This document shows positions 1-5,210 of a stretch of DNA of 5,284 nt, one piece after another. The stretch lies in NCBI GenBank assembly GCA_964370005.1, contig CAYJGR010000096.1, forward strand, positions 1-5,284. Reading direction: 5' to 3'. The first letter of the stretch is position 1. Each line of letters opens with the position of its first letter. The notes beneath the pieces are model-generated. The model saw only the letters and a list, made by a program, of their open reading frames with translations, was not told the origin of the DNA and ran no database searches. The translations under genes were made by a program, and so were the position numbers. The stretch is from Heteroruminococcus sp964370005. Lineage in GTDB: Bacteria > Bacillota > Clostridia > Oscillospirales > Ruminococcaceae.

Positions 1-209
1 GTGGCGGTGGCGTCACGGTACAGCCAATAGCCTTTTTGGTGCTAAAGGGTGGTAATGTACAGCTTTTACAGCTGGCCGAGAAGGGACAAACCATCGATAG
101 AGTACTAAATCTTGTGCCCGAAGCCATGGACAAGGTGAGTGATTTCCTTTCGAAGGACAAGCCAAAGAAAAAAGCGCCCGACGAGAGCGCAACCGCAAAA
201 GACGAATAA
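1..209 (+). CDS. gerW: GerW (YtfJ) family spore protein, C-terminal part
   Basis: The gene enters from the left edge; codons in this frame begin at base 3 and the TAA is at 207-209, leaving 68 residues. The visible part begins GGGVTVQPIAFLVLKGGNVQ, continues to a segment around LNLVPEAMDKV, and ends in a charged Lys/Asp/Glu-rich tail. The glycine-rich strand, the PxAFLV block, the G-N-V-x-L-L block and the closing DxVLxLVPEAxDK helix are what I know from the C-terminus of the GerW/YtfJ family. In Bacillus, GerW is a forespore-made protein needed for normal spore germination; it has no known enzymatic activity. A strong terminator follows directly, so this gene closes its transcript, which in related Clostridia often starts with scpA/scpB (not visible here). 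The family call is by eye from a partial protein. Confidence 0.82.
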   Translation, partial: GGGVTVQPIAFLVLKGGNVQLLQLAEKGQTIDRVLNLVPEAMDKVSDFLSKDKPKKKAPDESATAKDE

Positions 210-213
210 TGAT

Positions 214-264
214 AAAAACGGCAGATAGCTATGGAGGAAGTTCCAAGGCTGTCTGCCGTTTTTT
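214..264 (+). terminator. Intrinsic terminator after gerW
   Basis: AAAAACGGCAGATAGC (214-229) pairs with GCTGTCTGCCGTTTTT (248-263) as a 16-bp stem with one G-T wobble, followed by a run of T. The 18-nt apical part contains a smaller TGGA/TCCA hairpin (232-235 with 242-245). It begins 4 nt after the gerW stop and separates gerW from the carboxypeptidase gene. The outer A/T flanks would also let it work in the reverse direction. Confidence 0.93.
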
Positions 265-277
265 ACTATCCACCCCC

Positions 278-309
278 TGTAATGAAACCCCGCCCACCCC
301 GCATACATA
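278..309 (+). promoter_or_regulatory. Candidate sporulation-type promoter (sigma-E-like -10)
   Basis: Between the gerW terminator and the carboxypeptidase no good sigma-A promoter is visible. CATACATA at 302-309 matches 7 of 8 positions of the known sigma-E -10 consensus CATACAHT and would start RNA near 316, about 25 nt before the ATG. The upstream part (around TGTAATG, 278-284) is only a weak match to the sigma-E -35. The call rests mainly on the -10 box and on the spore context; in Bacillus dacB is sigma-E dependent and dacF is sigma-F dependent. Confidence 0.25.
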
Positions 310-340
310 TAAAAAGACAACTTGGCGGAGGTGATGTGGG

Positions 341-1495
341 ATGAGGGTTAAAAAAGCGATAGCGGGGATTTTGGCGGTATGTATTTGTATTAGCTGTATA
401 CCGTCTGCGAGGGCGGGCGAAATGTTGCCACTCTCACAGCCCGATGTATGGGCTAAAGGGGCGGTGGTCATGGAGGCCGAGACAGGTAGGTTATTATACG
501 CCCACGATGGTGGACTTGTGACCCCCATGGCCAGCACCACCAAAATTATGACCACTCTCGTGGTGCTTGAGCAGGCGGTCGGGCGTCTGGACTCCCCCTT
601 TGTCGTAAACGCCGATGCAGTCAAGGCCGAGGGTTCCTCCATGGGGCTACGTGTGGGGGATACCGTCACCCTGCGGGCTTTGTGTTACGGCATGATGCTA
701 CCCTCGGGCAACGATGCCGCCAATGTGGCCGCCGTCAAGGTTGGGGGCAGTATAGAGGGCTTTACAGCGCTTATGAACCAAAAAGCGGCCGAGCTGGGCA
801 TGGAACAAACCCACTTTGTCACCCCGTCGGGACTGGATGCCGAAGCTCATCACAGCACCGCCTACGACATGGCACTTTTGATGCGTGCCGCCATGCAAAA
901 CCCCGAGTTTGTGGCCATAACCGGTACCGAAAGCATCCGCCTATCCTATGGCAATCCCCCCTATGAGCGTACATTGTCAAATCATAATCGCCTTTTGGGT
1001 GATGATGGTATTATAGGGGGCAAAACAGGGTTTACCGACGATGCGGGGCGCTGTCTTGTCACGGTAGCACACAGGGAAGGGATCACCCTGATTTGTGTCA
1101 CACTGGATTGTTCTGACGACTGGAATGCCCACAGAAATTTATATGATTTATGCTTCCCACTACTTGAACTTGTAGATGTGGGGGCGGTGCTTGATACCCT
1201 GCGTCTACCTGTGGTAGGGGGTGTGGGAGACATCCACCCCGTGGCAAACCATTCCATGATGTTACCCCTTACGCCCCAAGAGATAGAGATGCTTGATATA
1301 CAGGTGCTTTGTCAACCGCTTATTTATGCACCTGTGAGCGAGGGGGCACTCGTGGGCGAAATGGTGTGCAGTTTTCAGGACAGGGTGATATGGCGATGTG
1401 AGCTGTTAAGCGCCACCGACATCCCGCTTTCATTTGAACCTGTATCATCCAAAAATCTGTTTGAAAGATTGTGGGATTTTATAACCGGCGCATAA
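341..1495 (+). CDS. dacF: D-alanyl-D-alanine carboxypeptidase, DacF/DacB type (S11 penicillin-binding protein)
   Basis: This is a 384-residue secreted serine DD-carboxypeptidase that removes the terminal D-Ala from peptidoglycan stem pentapeptides and so limits cross-linking. Residues 1-25 form a signal peptide (MRVKK, a hydrophobic core with several Cys, cleavage likely after ARA). The three active-site motifs are intact: SxxK as STTK at 65-68, SGN at 122-124 and KTG at 228-230. From about 275 to 360 follows a PBP5_C-like beta domain, and the last 12 residues (NLFERLWDFITGA) look like the short amphipathic helix that anchors these enzymes to the outer membrane face. Length fits Bacillus DacF/DacB (about 380-390). 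The ATG is 6 nt after an ideal GGAGGTGA (327-334). Being next to gerW suggests a role in spore cortex modification; whether it equals DacF or DacB cannot be settled by eye, so the symbol is a working name. Confidence 0.93.
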   Translation: MRVKKAIAGILAVCICISCIPSARAGEMLPLSQPDVWAKGAVVMEAETGRLLYAHDGGLVTPMASTTKIMTTLVVLEQAVGRLDSPFVVNADAVKAEGSSMGLRVGDTVTLRALCYGMMLPSGNDAANVAAVKVGGSIEGFTALMNQKAAELGMEQTHFVTPSGLDAEAHHSTAYDMALLMRAAMQNPEFVAITGTESIRLSYGNPPYERTLSNHNRLLGDDGIIGGKTGFTDDAGRCLVTVAHREGITLICVTLDCSDDWNAHRNLYDLCFPLLELVDVGAVLDTLRLPVVGGVGDIHPVANHSMMLPLTPQEIEMLDIQVLCQPLIYAPVSEGALVGEMVCSFQDRVIWRCELLSATDIPLSFEPVSSKNLFERLWDFITGA

Positions 1496-1502
1496 TTGTT
1501 GT

Positions 1503-1542
1503 GGCAATGTATTTATGTACTACAGCCATATAAATGCCTTTT
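1503..1542 (+). terminator. Weak hairpin, possible terminator of the carboxypeptidase gene
   Basis: GGCA (1503-1506) pairs with TGCC (1535-1538); after a 5-nt bulge TTTAT (1512-1516) pairs with ATAAA (1530-1534), and the hairpin is followed by TTTT. The stem is AT-rich and bulged, so termination would be inefficient. It starts 8 nt after the stop codon, a natural place for a terminator. Confidence 0.35.
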
Positions 1543-1637
1543 ATCTCCATTTTTTCATTTAAATGTGGGTAAAATTCGACTTGTTTTGACCTGATTGTGC
1601 AAAAAGTATAAATACCGCCTGCAATGCCTGTGAAAAT

Positions 1638-1692
1638 TTGCAGTTTAATTTTTGTATAGTTATAGAAAACACGACCTAATTTGTGTTACAAT
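1638..1692 (+). promoter_or_regulatory. Candidate promoters for rluB and its downstream gene
   Basis: The AT-rich 250-nt gap 1496-1745 contains no gene that I can support. Two plausible sigma-A sites lie close to rluB: TTGCAG (1638-1643) with a 17-nt spacer to TATAGA (1661-1666), and an extended -10 TGTTACAAT (1684-1692) with no clear -35. A third possibility further up is TTGACC (1586-1591) with TAAATA (1609-1614) at 17 nt. Which one is used cannot be decided from sequence; the first two would give leaders of roughly 50-75 nt. Confidence 0.4.
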
Positions 1693-1745
1693 AATGATGT
1701 ATAAAGCTAATCACTTGGATTTAGTGAGAAAAGGAAGTATAAATA

Positions 1746-2513
1746 ATGGCAACAATGCGTATACAAAAACTGCTGTCCGATCAGGGTATTATGTCACGCC
1801 GCAAGGCCGAGCAATACATCGCTGCCGGACGCATCACAGTCAACGGACATACAGCAAGACCCGGCCACCCCGTCAATGCGGCACGTGATATTGTGGCGGT
1901 GGATGGACATAGGGTGAACTTTGTCCGCAAAAAAGAAAATGTCTATATAGCACTTTATAAGCCTCGTGGCTATGTGACCACTACAAGCGATGAGCTTGGT
2001 CGCAAATGTATCACCGAGCTTACAAAGGATGCACCCTCTCGGGTGTATCCGGTTGGACGTCTGGACAAGCTGTCCGAGGGGCTTATACTACTTACAAATG
2101 ACGGCGAGTTTGCCAACAGGGTCATGCACCCCTCCCACAGCATAAAAAAGACATACCGTGTGACGGTGAGCGGTCCTGTGACCGAAGAGCAGGCTATAGC
2201 ACTTTCGGCGGGGCTTGACATCGGCGAGGGAGAGCGCACCGCCCCTTGCAACGTGATAATACTTGAGAAATCCCCCACCCGCAGTGTTATGCAGATGGTG
2301 ATTGCCGAGGGTAAAAACCGTCAAATTCGCCGTATGTGTGAGGCTGTAAAACTTGAAGTTGTGCGACTGCGGCGCACAGCGATAGGCCCTGTAAAACTTG
2401 GGATGTTACAACCCGGCAAATGGCGAGCACTCACAGGGGCTGAGGTGGCGGCACTTCGAAATGCCACTGCAAAAAGCTCCACCCCCACCCCAAAAAAGAA
2501 GCCATCGAGATAA
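1746..2513 (+). CDS. rluB: 23S rRNA pseudouridine synthase, RluB/RsuA family
   Basis: The 255-residue enzyme isomerises a uridine to pseudouridine in ribosomal RNA; RluB members act on the 23S peptidyl-transferase region (U2605 in E. coli numbering). An N-terminal S4 RNA-binding domain spans about 4-60 (MRIQKLLSDQGIMSRRKAE through the ITVNG turn). The catalytic domain contains YKPRG (71-75), VGRLDKLSEGLILLTNDGE with catalytic Asp107, the KTYRV strand (135-139) and the GKNRQIRRM motif (189-197). The tail from about 240 is a basic Ser/Thr/Pro/Lys extension with no recognisable fold. ATG at 1746 is preceded by AGGAAG (1732-1737) at 8 nt. The RsuA/RluB/RluE/RluF subfamily is clear; RluB is chosen because low-GC Gram-positives carry RluB beside dac and sporulation genes. 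Confidence 0.92.
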   Translation: MATMRIQKLLSDQGIMSRRKAEQYIAAGRITVNGHTARPGHPVNAARDIVAVDGHRVNFVRKKENVYIALYKPRGYVTTTSDELGRKCITELTKDAPSRVYPVGRLDKLSEGLILLTNDGEFANRVMHPSHSIKKTYRVTVSGPVTEEQAIALSAGLDIGEGERTAPCNVIILEKSPTRSVMQMVIAEGKNRQIRRMCEAVKLEVVRLRRTAIGPVKLGMLQPGKWRALTGAEVAALRNATAKSSTPTPKKKPSR

Positions 2514-2538
2514 CCATACATGAAGAGGATGTTTGATT

Positions 2539-2892
2539 ATGATGACCATGTTACCCGCATCGAAACAAAGAACCGAGGAACTATGTGCAAGAAGCGGAGC
2601 GCCCTTGGCTGAATTTTGTTATGAAGCCATGGAAAAAGATATTAGCCTTGGGTTTGTGCTTTACAATCAGCACGAGGGACTTTTGACCATCACGGCTTTG
2701 TGTGTTGATGAGACACTGGCCGATGGACTTCTCAGGGCGGCATTTCACGGCGGCGAGCTGGCAGGATGCGACAGATTTGCCTTTACCACACAGGTGGTGG
2801 TCATATGGGGCAAACGCCTACGTGATATGGGTTACAACTTAGAGGGTGGTAACTTCAAGGAGTTTTTTGCTACCCCCTGCAAAAAGCAATAA
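2539..2892 (+). CDS. Small GNAT-like protein of unknown function
   Basis: I cannot name this 117-residue protein. A TTG at 2533 is in frame but only 3 nt from the AGAGGA site (2524-2529), whereas ATG 2539 is 9 nt away, so I prefer 2539; ATGs at 2542 and 2548 are less well spaced. The pattern of a strand (LGFVLYNQHEGLLTITALCV), a helix (ADGLLRAAFHGGELAG), a strand (FAFTTQVV) and a late GYNLEGG block resembles the core of a short acetyltransferase (GNAT) fold. The usual acetyl-CoA loop (Q/R-x-x-G-x-G/A) is not visible and the length is below a full GNAT domain. It ends in FFATPCKKQ, a Cys-containing tail. It lies 25 nt after rluB with no terminator between, so co-transcription is likely. It may be a degenerate, non-catalytic GNAT. 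Confidence 0.8.
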   Translation: MMTMLPASKQRTEELCARSGAPLAEFCYEAMEKDISLGFVLYNQHEGLLTITALCVDETLADGLLRAAFHGGELAGCDRFAFTTQVVVIWGKRLRDMGYNLEGGNFKEFFATPCKKQ

Positions 2893-2915
2893 ATGAAATA
2901 TTTTAAAATAAGCTA

Positions 2916-2944
2916 TTGTGATTTCAGCATAAAAATTGTATAAT
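2916..2944 (+). promoter_or_regulatory. Strong sigma-A promoter of oadA
   Basis: TTGTGA (2916-2921) is followed after exactly 17 nt by a perfect TATAAT (2939-2944). RNA would start near 2951, giving a leader of about 65 nt. Upstream there is an AT-rich stretch with the 12-nt perfect palindrome TATTTTAAAATA (2899-2910), which could act as an UP element or binding site, though palindromes in such AT-rich DNA can arise by chance. No terminator is visible between the GNAT-like gene and this promoter, so some read-through into oadA is possible. Confidence 0.82.
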
Positions 2945-2972
2945 TTCCATTAACGTATAAAAGTTGTAAACG

Positions 2973-2995
2973 TCAGTGGCATATATAGTCGCTGA
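2973..2995 (+). promoter_or_regulatory. Hairpin in the oadA 5' leader, just before the SD
   Basis: TCAGTGGC (2973-2980) pairs with GTCGCTGA (2988-2995) without bulges: 8 bp including two G-U pairs, with a 7-nt ATATATA loop. It ends 8 nt before the GGGAGG SD (3004-3009), which stays free. There is no U-run, so it is not a terminator. It may stabilise the mRNA 5' end or be a regulator site; I see no match to a riboswitch I know. Confidence 0.55.
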
Positions 2996-3016
2996 AATTA
3001 TAAGGGAGGCACAACA

Positions 3017-4813
3017 ATGGCAAAAGTAAAGATAACCGAGACTGTTCTTCGTGATGCACATCAATCCCTCATTGCAACTCGTATGACGATAGATGAGATG
3101 CTACCGATGCTTGCGGCGATGGACGATGTAGGATTTTATTCGGCAGAAGTGTGGGGCGGGGCAACATTTGACGCATGTCTGCGCTTTTTGGGGGAAGATC
3201 CCTGGGATCGCCTGCGTACCATCCGCAAACATATGCCAAACACCAAGCTCCAGATGCTCTTCCGTGGGCAAAACATGCTGGGCTATCGTCACTACGCCGA
3301 CGATGTTCTCGAATACTTTGTCCAAAAGTCTGTGGATAACGGCATAGATATCCTTCGCATATTTGATGCACTAAATGATATCCGCAACCTCGAAGGCTCT
3401 ATAAAGGCGGCTAAAAAGATGGGCGCACATGTACAGGGTGCGATCTCTTACACCACAGGCCCCGTTTTCACCACCGAGTATTTTGTAAATTACGCAAAAC
3501 AACTCGAGGATACCGGCGCCGATTCCATCTGTATAAAGGATATGGCGGCACTTATCACCCCTTATGGTGCATACGAATTGGTATCGGCTCTTAAAAAAGC
3601 CGTCAAGGTTCCCATCCAAATGCATTCCCATTACACCTCGGGGCTTGCCTCAATGGCTCATCTCAAGGCGATAGAGGCCGGTGTGGATGTTTTAGACACT
3701 GCCATGTCTCCCTTGGCACTCGGTACCTCTCACCCCGCCACCGAGACCATGGTAGCGGCACTCGACGGCACCGAATACGACACAGGTCTTGATCTGAAAA
3801 AACTCAACGTGGTGCGTGCCCATGTGGCAAAACTGCGTGATAAATACCTCGAGAGCGGTCAACTTGTACCCAAACTCCTTGGTGTAGACGCAAACACCCT
3901 GCTTTATCAGGTACCCGGCGGAATGCTCTCCAACTTGGTATCTCAGCTTGCCCAAGCCGGCAAATCCGATTTGCTTGAGGATGTACTCAATGAGGTTCCC
4001 CGTGTGCGTGAAGAGTCGGGCTATCCCCCGCTTGTCACCCCCACTTCCCAGATTGTTGGCACACAGGCTGTGTTTAACATCATAAACGGCGAGCGTTACA
4101 AGATGGTCACCACTGAGTTCCGCAACATGGTTCAGGGCAAGTACGGCCGTACCCCCGTAGCCATCGACCCCGAGTTCCGCAAGAAGATTATCGGCGATGA
4201 TGAGGCTATTGAATGTCGTCCCGCCGACCTTATAGCCCCCGAGCTTGAAAAGCTCCGCAGTGAGCTTCCCGCGAAGTTTAACGAGCAAGAAGAAGATGTG
4301 CTCAGCTACGCCATGTTCGACAAGGTGGCCACCAAGTTCTTTGAAGAGCGTCTGGCAAAGAAAGAGGGCAAGGCTCCCCCCTCCCCCGCACCTGCCGCCG
4401 CTCCCGCTGCAGCACCTGCCCCCGCCACACCCGCAACATCAGCGGCCACCCGTAGCTTTACTGTGGCTGTAAACGGACAAAATTATGCTGTGCAGGTGGT
4501 TGAGGGCGAGGGTGCCACTTTGACCGCCCCCGCACCTGTAGTGGCCACACCGGCTCCCGCCTCCGCACCTGCCCCTGCCCCCGCCGCACCTGTGGCAGGT
4601 GGCACAAAGATTGAAAGCCCCATGCCCGGCACCATCCTTGATATAAAGGTGCAGGTGGGTCAGGCTGTACAACAGGGCGATGTGGTCGCCGTACTTGAGG
4701 CCATGAAGATGGAAAACGACATCTCGGCCCCCGCCGCCGGCAAAGTGTTGTCGGTCGATGTAAAGAAGGGCGACTCGGTAACCACCGGCACACTGCTTGT
4801 GGTTATTGGATAA
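3017..4813 (+). CDS. oadA: Oxaloacetate decarboxylase alpha subunit / pyruvate carboxylase subunit B (biotin-dependent carboxyltransferase)
   Basis: The 598-residue protein moves CO2 between oxaloacetate/pyruvate and a biotin that it carries itself. Residues 1 to about 280 are the HMGL-like carboxyltransferase TIM barrel, starting with ETVLRDAHQSLIATRM; Asp13, His203 and His205 (QMHSHYTSG) are the expected metal ligands and Lys174 (CIKDMAAL) the expected catalytic lysine. RGQNMLGYRHY (83-93) is the conserved substrate-pocket block. The PYC_OADA domain runs about 285-450. Two Ala/Pro-rich hinges (452-477 and 503-527) flank a short FTVAVNGQNYAVQV strand pair, and a biotinyl domain (530-598) carries AMKM with biotinylated Lys564. 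ATG follows GGGAGG by 7 nt. No oadB/oadG or biotin carboxylase gene is present here, so it could serve a sodium-pumping decarboxylase or a two-subunit pyruvate carboxylase. Both uses share this architecture, and sequence alone does not choose between them. Confidence 0.93.
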   Translation: MAKVKITETVLRDAHQSLIATRMTIDEMLPMLAAMDDVGFYSAEVWGGATFDACLRFLGEDPWDRLRTIRKHMPNTKLQMLFRGQNMLGYRHYADDVLEYFVQKSVDNGIDILRIFDALNDIRNLEGSIKAAKKMGAHVQGAISYTTGPVFTTEYFVNYAKQLEDTGADSICIKDMAALITPYGAYELVSALKKAVKVPIQMHSHYTSGLASMAHLKAIEAGVDVLDTAMSPLALGTSHPATETMVAALDGTEYDTGLDLKKLNVVRAHVAKLRDKYLESGQLVPKLLGVDANTLLYQVPGGMLSNLVSQLAQAGKSDLLEDVLNEVPRVREESGYPPLVTPTSQIVGTQAVFNIINGERYKMVTTEFRNMVQGKYGRTPVAIDPEFRKKIIGDDEAIECRPADLIAPELEKLRSELPAKFNEQEEDVLSYAMFDKVATKFFEERLAKKEGKAPPSPAPAAAPAAAPAPATPATSAATRSFTVAVNGQNYAVQVVEGEGATLTAPAPVVATPAPASAPAPAPAAPVAGGTKIESPMPGTILDIKVQVGQAVQQGDVVAVLEAMKMENDISAPAAGKVLSVDVKKGDSVTTGTLLVVIG

Positions 4814-4828
4814 ACGCTTTAAGGGCAT

Positions 4829-4850
4829 GTAGAGGCGACCTGTGGTCGTC
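4829..4850 (+). repeat. Short GC-rich palindromic intergenic repeat, copy 1
   Basis: GTAGAGGCGACC is followed by TGT and GGTCGTC: GGCGACC (4834-4840) pairs with GGTCGTC (4844-4850), 7 bp with one G-T wobble and a 3-nt loop. It starts 16 nt after the oadA stop. The GTAG-GGGCG-type head resembles a palindromic repeat I recall between genes of many Clostridia genomes; this is from memory, not a search. A diverged copy in opposite orientation lies at 4925-4957. Confidence 0.5.
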
Positions 4851-4869
4851 AACCATTTAGAGATTAGAT

Positions 4870-4904
4870 AAGGTCAAGGGTATCACACAGATACCCTTGA
4901 CCTT
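4870..4904. terminator. 15-bp perfect hairpin, probable terminator of oadA
   Basis: AAGGTCAAGGGTATC (4870-4884) and GATACCCTTGACCTT (4890-4904) are exact reverse complements around a 5-nt ACACA loop. The stem is very stable, but the following bases are TAATGTTTGATG, a poor U-run, so it may act as an mRNA 3'-end stabiliser as much as a terminator. It sits 56 nt after the oadA stop, at the centre of the two GC-rich palindromes on either side. Confidence 0.7.
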
Positions 4905-4924
4905 TAATGTTTGATGTATGCCCA

Positions 4925-4957
4925 CGGCGGGCGGGCGGATATTATCCGCCCCTGCCG
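4925..4957 (-). repeat. Short GC-rich palindromic intergenic repeat, copy 2 (inverted)
   Basis: GGGCGGA (4933-4939) pairs perfectly with TCCGCCC (4945-4951) around TATTA, and outer CGGC (4925-4928) pairs with GCCG (4954-4957) across an uneven internal loop. On the minus strand it reads GGCAGGGGCGGATAATATCC onward, matching the head of copy 1 at 7 of the 9 bases G-N-A-G-R-G-G-C-G, with both differences being transitions. The opposite orientation relative to copy 1 gives the 129-bp block 4829-4957 inverted ends. Confidence 0.5.
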
Positions 4958-4976
4958 AAAACATGCACATTTTTTA

Positions 4977-5005
4977 TTGACAAAATACGACATTTATTAT
5001 ACTAT
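4977..5005 (+). promoter_or_regulatory. Sigma-A promoter of the small toxin-like gene
   Basis: Perfect TTGACA (4977-4982), a 17-nt spacer and TACTAT (5000-5005, 5 of 6). RNA would start near 5012, giving a leader of about 56 nt before the ATG at 5068. It faces the equally strong promoter at 5249-5277. Confidence 0.82.
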
Positions 5006-5011
5006 AACGAC

Positions 5012-5043
5012 AGGGCACTGCACAGACGGCAGGCGGTTGGCTA
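5012..5043 (+). repeat. Left arm of inverted repeat (leader of + transcript)
   Basis: AGGGCACTGC (5012-5021), then ACAGACGGCA, then GGCGGTTGGCTA (5032-5043). The minus strand at 5237-5211 reads AGGGCACTGC, GACA, AGCGGTTGACCTA. The first ten bases are identical and the GCGGTTG block is conserved after a small length difference. Each arm lies directly downstream of its own promoter, so both RNAs start with almost the same sequence. Confidence 0.75.
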
Positions 5044-5046
5044 TAT

Positions 5047-5063
5047 CCTCCGAAAGGAGGTGA
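5047..5063 (+). promoter_or_regulatory. SD-sequestering hairpin of the toxin-like gene
   Basis: CCTCC (5047-5051) and GGAGG (5056-5060) form a 5-bp all-G/C-rich stem closed by a GAAA (GNRA-type) tetraloop. The GGAGG arm belongs to AAAGGAGGTGAT (5053-5064), fully complementary to the usual 16S rRNA 3' end. The best possible SD is therefore masked in the folded leader, a known control feature of type I toxin mRNAs. Confidence 0.7.
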
Positions 5064-5067
5064 TGCT

Positions 5068-5148
5068 ATGATCATTTTGCGTTTGACTTTATACATCGGT
5101 ATGTTCTCTGTAACGATTGTTTTAAAACGTAAAAACCGCCATTCCTGA
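5068..5148 (+). CDS. Candidate type I toxin, 26-residue hydrophobic peptide with basic tail
   Basis: ATG at 5068 lies 7 nt after GGAGG and opens a 26-codon ORF ending in TGA (5146-5148). The peptide starts MIILRLTLYIGMFSVTIVL, one membrane-spanning-length hydrophobic stretch interrupted by Arg5, and ends KRKNRHS. A short hydrophobic helix plus a cationic C-terminus is the pattern of type I toxins (TxpA, BsrG, Fst, holin-like toxins). These usually insert into or disturb the cell membrane when antisense control fails. The closest feel is the short holin-like toxins of Clostridia, but I see no decisive motif. The stop codon lies in the terminator loop, so there is almost no 3' UTR. An AUG-CUA-UGA mini-ORF (5063-5071) overlaps the start. 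Supported by its own strong promoter, masked SD, terminator and antisense RNA; a chance ORF remains possible because of its length. Confidence 0.68.
   Translation: MIILRLTLYIGMFSVTIVLKRKNRHS
5111..5130 (+). repeat. Direct repeat a, inside the 3' part of the toxin-like ORF
   Basis: TAACGATTGTTTTAAAACGT matches GAGCGATGGTTCCTAAAACGT (5167-5187), including an exact 8-nt TAAAACGT (5123-5130 and 5180-5187). The two copies lie on either side of the shared terminator, one in each convergent transcript, so the antisense RNA carries a sequence able to pair with this part of the toxin mRNA in trans. Confidence 0.55.
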
Positions 5149-5166
5149 TCCGAATGACGGTTTTTT
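5131..5166. terminator. Shared bidirectional terminator
   Basis: AAAAACCGCCATTC (5131-5144) pairs with GAATGACGGTTTTTT (5152-5166) around the 7-nt loop CTGATCC. The + RNA has one C-A mismatch (5139/5157), while the same position in the - RNA is a G-U pair, so the antisense version is more stable. Runs of T follow on both strands. Both convergent transcripts should stop here, and their loops are complementary to each other. Confidence 0.88.
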
Positions 5167-5187
5167 GAGCGATGGTTCCTAAAACGT
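5167..5187 (+). repeat. Direct repeat b, in the antisense RNA region
   Basis: GAGCGATGGTTCC followed by TAAAACGT is the partner of the repeat at 5111-5130. In the minus-strand RNA it appears as the complement (ACGTTTTA and onward). Besides the exact 8-nt core there are several G-U-compatible positions upstream. Confidence 0.55.
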
Positions 5188-5210
5188 TGCTCACAAAAAA
5201 TCCAAATTCT

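Noticed and set aside
374..397. Possible lipoprotein signal (several Cys near the DacF-type N-terminus)
   Set aside because: No Cys has a proper lipobox: Val precedes Cys14 and Cys is at -3 of Cys19. An ordinary signal peptide cut after ARA fits better.
229..669. Minus-strand 146-codon frame across the gerW-dacF gap
   Set aside because: It is antisense to the signal peptide and SxxK region of the carboxypeptidase and lacks an SD or recognisable domain.
1652..1888. 78-codon + frame starting before rluB
   Set aside because: It overlaps rluB in another frame, has no SD, and becomes a shadow of the S4 domain coding sequence.
3692..4288. 198-codon open frame on the minus strand inside oadA
   Set aside because: It lies entirely antisense to the well-conserved oadA domains, has no family resemblance and no SD, and is explained by codon bias of the overlapping gene.
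4439..4852. Minus-strand open frames over the end of oadA (111 and 137 codons)
   Set aside because: They are antisense to the biotinyl domain and Ala/Pro hinge; the low-complexity Gly/Arg/Cys composition is the mirror of the GC-rich hinge.
5072..5194. 40-codon GTG-start frame on the minus strand through the antisense RNA
   Set aside because: It runs through the shared terminator and across the toxin ORF, and its start has only a weak GGA upstream; a protein product is unlikely.
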